NCBI RefSeq assembly: GCF_013004065.1
Contig: NZ_CP053084.1
Coordinates: 248,001 to 312,000 of the forward strand
Direction: 5' to 3'
Source of the DNA: Limnobacter sp. SAORIC-580
GTDB lineage: Bacteria > Pseudomonadota > Gammaproteobacteria > Burkholderiales > Burkholderiaceae_B
Length of the DNA stretch: 64,000 nucleotides
This document shows, piece after piece, positions 62,017 to 64,000 of this stretch. The notes beneath the pieces are model-generated. The model did no database searches, had not been told where the DNA came from, and worked only from the letters and a program-made list of their open reading frames with translations. The stretch's first letter is position 1. Each line of letters begins with the position of its first letter. The translations under genes and the position numbers were made by a program.

Positions 62017-62709
62017 TTATCGTCTGTCCCAAGTCCCCATCAACCAATCCATGATGGGGTAGGTGATGTTGAAATTCTTGTGCGCCATGATCCGCTGGTC
62101 GTGGTGCGTGGTGTGCAGGCGCGCAAAGCGTGTGAATCCGGGAATGCGATGCACCCAATGGTCTTCTTTCAGGTGGTACGACAGGTGCAGCAATTCATAG
62201 TTCAGGTAATAGGCCATGCCGGTGGCTACCAGCAACAGGGCCACATTGGGGCTGAACAGCCAGGCCAGCAAAAAGCCCATGGGCACGAAAAACGCCACCA
62301 CGAAAAAGCCCACAATGGCGATTGGAAACAGCACGGCTTTGAAGTCCTGGTGGCTGTCAATTTCCATGTGGGTGTCGGTGAAAAACTTGTGGTGTTGCAG
62401 TGAGTGCCTTTTGTACACAAAGCCCAAACCCTTTACTGGGCGGTGCATGGCGTATTTGTGGCCTGCCCATTCCGCAAAATTGGCATACAAAAAGGTGGCG
62501 GGTATGGTTAACCATTCCAGTGCGCTGGGGGAATCAAGCCAGTAAATACATAGCGCGATCACGCCCAATCCCAAGGTCATTGTCATGGCCAAATGCAGGT
62601 AGCCTTGGTAACCCGCTGAAATGAATTCAGCCCGGTAGTTGGCCCGAACCGAGCGGACTGCTTCGTCTTGAGATTCTTTGGGCACAAGCTGTTTGACTTT
62701 GGCATGCAT
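62017..62709 (-). CDS. Fatty acid hydroxylase superfamily protein
   Basis: Membrane di-iron enzyme of 230 residues with four predicted helices. The His boxes are visible: HKYAMH, HSLQHHKFF, HLSYHLKEDHW and HTTHHDQRIM, the arrangement of fatty acid hydroxylases and sterol desaturases. Substrate not predictable. I chose ATG 62709, with GGGAG upstream; a longer frame to 62898 would overlap the divergent aldolase gene and is unlikely. It lies downstream of a T-rich region separating it from phoD. Confidence 0.88.
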   Translation of the reverse strand: MHAKVKQLVPKESQDEAVRSVRANYRAEFISAGYQGYLHLAMTMTLGLGVIALCIYWLDSPSALEWLTIPATFLYANFAEWAGHKYAMHRPVKGLGFVYKRHSLQHHKFFTDTHMEIDSHQDFKAVLFPIAIVGFFVVAFFVPMGFLLAWLFSPNVALLLVATGMAYYLNYELLHLSYHLKEDHWVHRIPGFTRFARLHTTHHDQRIMAHKNFNITYPIMDWLMGTWDRR

Positions 62710-62860
62710 GGTATTACTGTCTCCCACATTATGAATTTTATTTTGTAATGTTAGATTGCCCCCGATTGCCTTCAATTTCAAGTGCTTTTGCAAGCACTTG
62801 GCTGCGCGCTGGTACACTTTATAAAAAACACTATTCCAAAAGCAGCCAAGGAGACCCACC

Positions 62861-63628
62861 ATGAACGCACCGCTTTCAAGTACCCCACCCGCCCACATTG
62901 GCCAGCAGGAATGGCAAGCCCGCGTTGATTTGGCCGCAGCTTACCGTTTGGTGGCCATGCACAAATGGGACGATTTGGTGTTCACGCATATTTCGGCGCG
63001 GGTGCCCGGTGAAGAAGGGCATTTCTTGATCAACCCCTATGGTTTCATGTTCGAAGAAATCACCGCCAGCAGCCTGGTGAAGGTGAACATGAATTGCGAG
63101 AAAGTGGACAACAGCCCTTACGATGTAAACCCGGCTGGTTTCACCATTCACAGTGCAGTGCATGCCATTCGGCATGATGCCCATTGCGTGATGCACACCC
63201 ACACTGTGGCCGGCGTTGCGGTGTCTATTCAGGAACAGGGTTTGTTGCCAATTTCACAGCAGTCCCTGTTTCCGTTGGCGGGTTTGGCGTATCACGACTA
63301 CGAAGGTTTGGCCTTGCGCGAAGATGAGAAGGCCCGCTTGCAGGCCGACCTGGGCGAAGCCAACAACCTGATTTTGCGCAACCATGGTTTGTTGACCTGT
63401 GGTGCCACGGTGGCAGATGCGTTTTTGAACATGTTCATTTTGCAGCGCGCCTGTGAGGTTCAAATTGCGGCGCAATCGGGTGGCGCGCAATTGATTCCGA
63501 TTGCCCAGCCGATTGTGGACGGCATCAAGGCAGCGGCTGCACAGGTAACCCGCGGTTTGGGTGGCAATATTGCTTGGCCTGCGCTATTGCGCAAACTGGA
63601 TCGCGAGCAGCCGGATTACAAAAACTGA
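62861..63628 (+). CDS. Class II aldolase/adducin family protein
   Basis: Zinc-dependent aldolase-fold protein of 255 residues: WDDLVFTHISARVPGEEGHFLINPYG, then CVMHTHTVAGVAVS with the two zinc His residues, and LILRNHGLLTCGATVADAFLNMFILQRACE with the third His. This form, ending without an oxidoreductase domain, is widespread and usually annotated only at family level; lyase or epimerase activity on a sugar phosphate is the family norm. Ribosome site AAGGAGA precedes ATG 62861. Confidence 0.9.
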   Translation: MNAPLSSTPPAHIGQQEWQARVDLAAAYRLVAMHKWDDLVFTHISARVPGEEGHFLINPYGFMFEEITASSLVKVNMNCEKVDNSPYDVNPAGFTIHSAVHAIRHDAHCVMHTHTVAGVAVSIQEQGLLPISQQSLFPLAGLAYHDYEGLALREDEKARLQADLGEANNLILRNHGLLTCGATVADAFLNMFILQRACEVQIAAQSGGAQLIPIAQPIVDGIKAAAAQVTRGLGGNIAWPALLRKLDREQPDYKN

Positions 63629-63638
63629 TTGGCAGGCT

Positions 63639-63968
63639 TTATTGCTTGTTTCCACCAGTCACGGTGGAAACATACTTCGCCAGAATTTTCATTTGATCCA
63701 CGGTCAAATGATCAACAAAAGGGGGCATGCCCCCTTTGCCGTTTTTCAGCGCATTCAGCACGCGTTCTTCGCTGGGTTTGAGCACATCGAGCACCGGGCC
63801 AATTTTGCCCTTGGTGCCCGCATCGGCCAGGGTGTGGCAAATGGCGCAGGCCGGGTCGGCATCGGTTTGAAACAGTTTGCGACCCTGTTCAAGAATGGCG
63901 GCGTCGTCCATGGCGAAAGCATTGAATGTGCTCAGGCTTAACACCAACATGCAGCTGAATTTCACCAT
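63639..63968 (-). CDS. Small class I cytochrome c
   Basis: Periplasmic monohaem cytochrome c of 109 residues. Signal peptide ends FNAFA (about residue 19). Haem-binding motif CAICH lies in DADPACAICHTLADAG, and the axial Met is in GGMPPFVDHLT. It resembles the small electron carriers that accompany sulfite dehydrogenases or alcohol dehydrogenases, but no partner enzyme is visible before the window ends. It converges with the aldolase gene with ten bases between the stops. Confidence 0.9.
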   Translation of the reverse strand: MVKFSCMLVLSLSTFNAFAMDDAAILEQGRKLFQTDADPACAICHTLADAGTKGKIGPVLDVLKPSEERVLNALKNGKGGMPPFVDHLTVDQMKILAKYVSTVTGGNKQ

Positions 63969-64000
63969 GGCTGAACTCCCTGTGTTTGATCACGCCCGTA

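Noticed and set aside
1..64000. tRNA, rRNA, CRISPR arrays, insertion sequences, integrase and att sites
   Set aside because: Looked for cloverleaf-like segments, regular short repeats, transposase frames and terminal inverted repeats between genes; none found.

Overview
The window looks like a chromosomal segment from a moderate-GC betaproteobacterium of the order Burkholderiales. A Limnobacter-like relative is my best guess, inferred from the gene set and general protein character; no rRNA or marker gene is present to prove it. I see no tRNA, rRNA, CRISPR array, insertion sequence or phage gene, and the coding density is high.

Layout. (1) 0.2-7.1 kb: a lipoprotein with PKD-like domains and a PHP-type metallohydrolase domain, a GNAT acetyltransferase, the lipoate genes lipB-lipA, a small membrane protein, a DM13-domain protein and a periplasmic solute-binding protein. 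(2) 7.2-22.9 kb: a divergent, incomplete type VI secretion (T6SS) locus. On the minus strand tssK-tssL(OmpA)-tssM-tagF-Ser/Thr kinase are linked by short overlaps. On the plus strand come an OmpA protein, vgrG, a very short DUF4123-type adaptor, two genes I do not recognise, an FHA protein and a PP2C phosphatase. Sheath, tube, ClpV, most baseplate genes and tssJ are absent although both flanks are visible. (3) 23-33 kb: a two-partner secretion pair, tpsB and a 2759-residue repeat-rich tpsA, right behind the T6SS phosphatase. (4) 33-42.4 kb: housekeeping and accessory genes (HbpS/GlcG-like protein, DUF4870 protein, NlpC/P60 lipoprotein, HPF-like protein plus HtpX, NhaR-type regulator, AEC transporter, a 652-residue exported protein, exported MsrA, RlhA). 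(5) 42.4-46.4 kb: phosphate uptake genes in the order pstC-pstA-pstB, then pstS under its own promoter, each part with a Pho-box-like site. (6) 46.6-48.7 kb: an arsenic operon arsR-arsC-arsC-aqpS with no arsB or acr3. (7) 48.7-55 kb: a PHA-synthase-like hydrolase, a PaaX-type regulator, an AcuI-type reductase, an EamA transporter, a double thioredoxin-fold protein and an FkbM methyltransferase. (8) 55.2-62 kb: a phosphate-metabolism island with a 5'-nucleotidase-like lipoprotein, a purple-acid-phosphatase-like enzyme, PPK2 and PhoD. (9) 62-64 kb: a fatty acid hydroxylase family protein, a class II aldolase and a small cytochrome c.

How it fits together. The T6SS part holds the whole threonine-phosphorylation control set (kinase, FHA protein, PP2C phosphatase, TagF) together with the membrane complex and one spike protein, so the missing structural genes must lie elsewhere if the machine is functional. 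The most novel-looking part is the vgrG-linked stretch 18.5-21.1 kb: a minimal DUF4123 adaptor followed by two overlapping genes of unknown function. The pst genes, the two Tat-type lipoprotein phosphatases, the nucleotidase and PPK2 suggest an organism well equipped to scavenge and store phosphate. The arsenic operon appears to use arsenate reduction plus a channel rather than a pump, which would fit with high-affinity phosphate uptake that also lets arsenate in.
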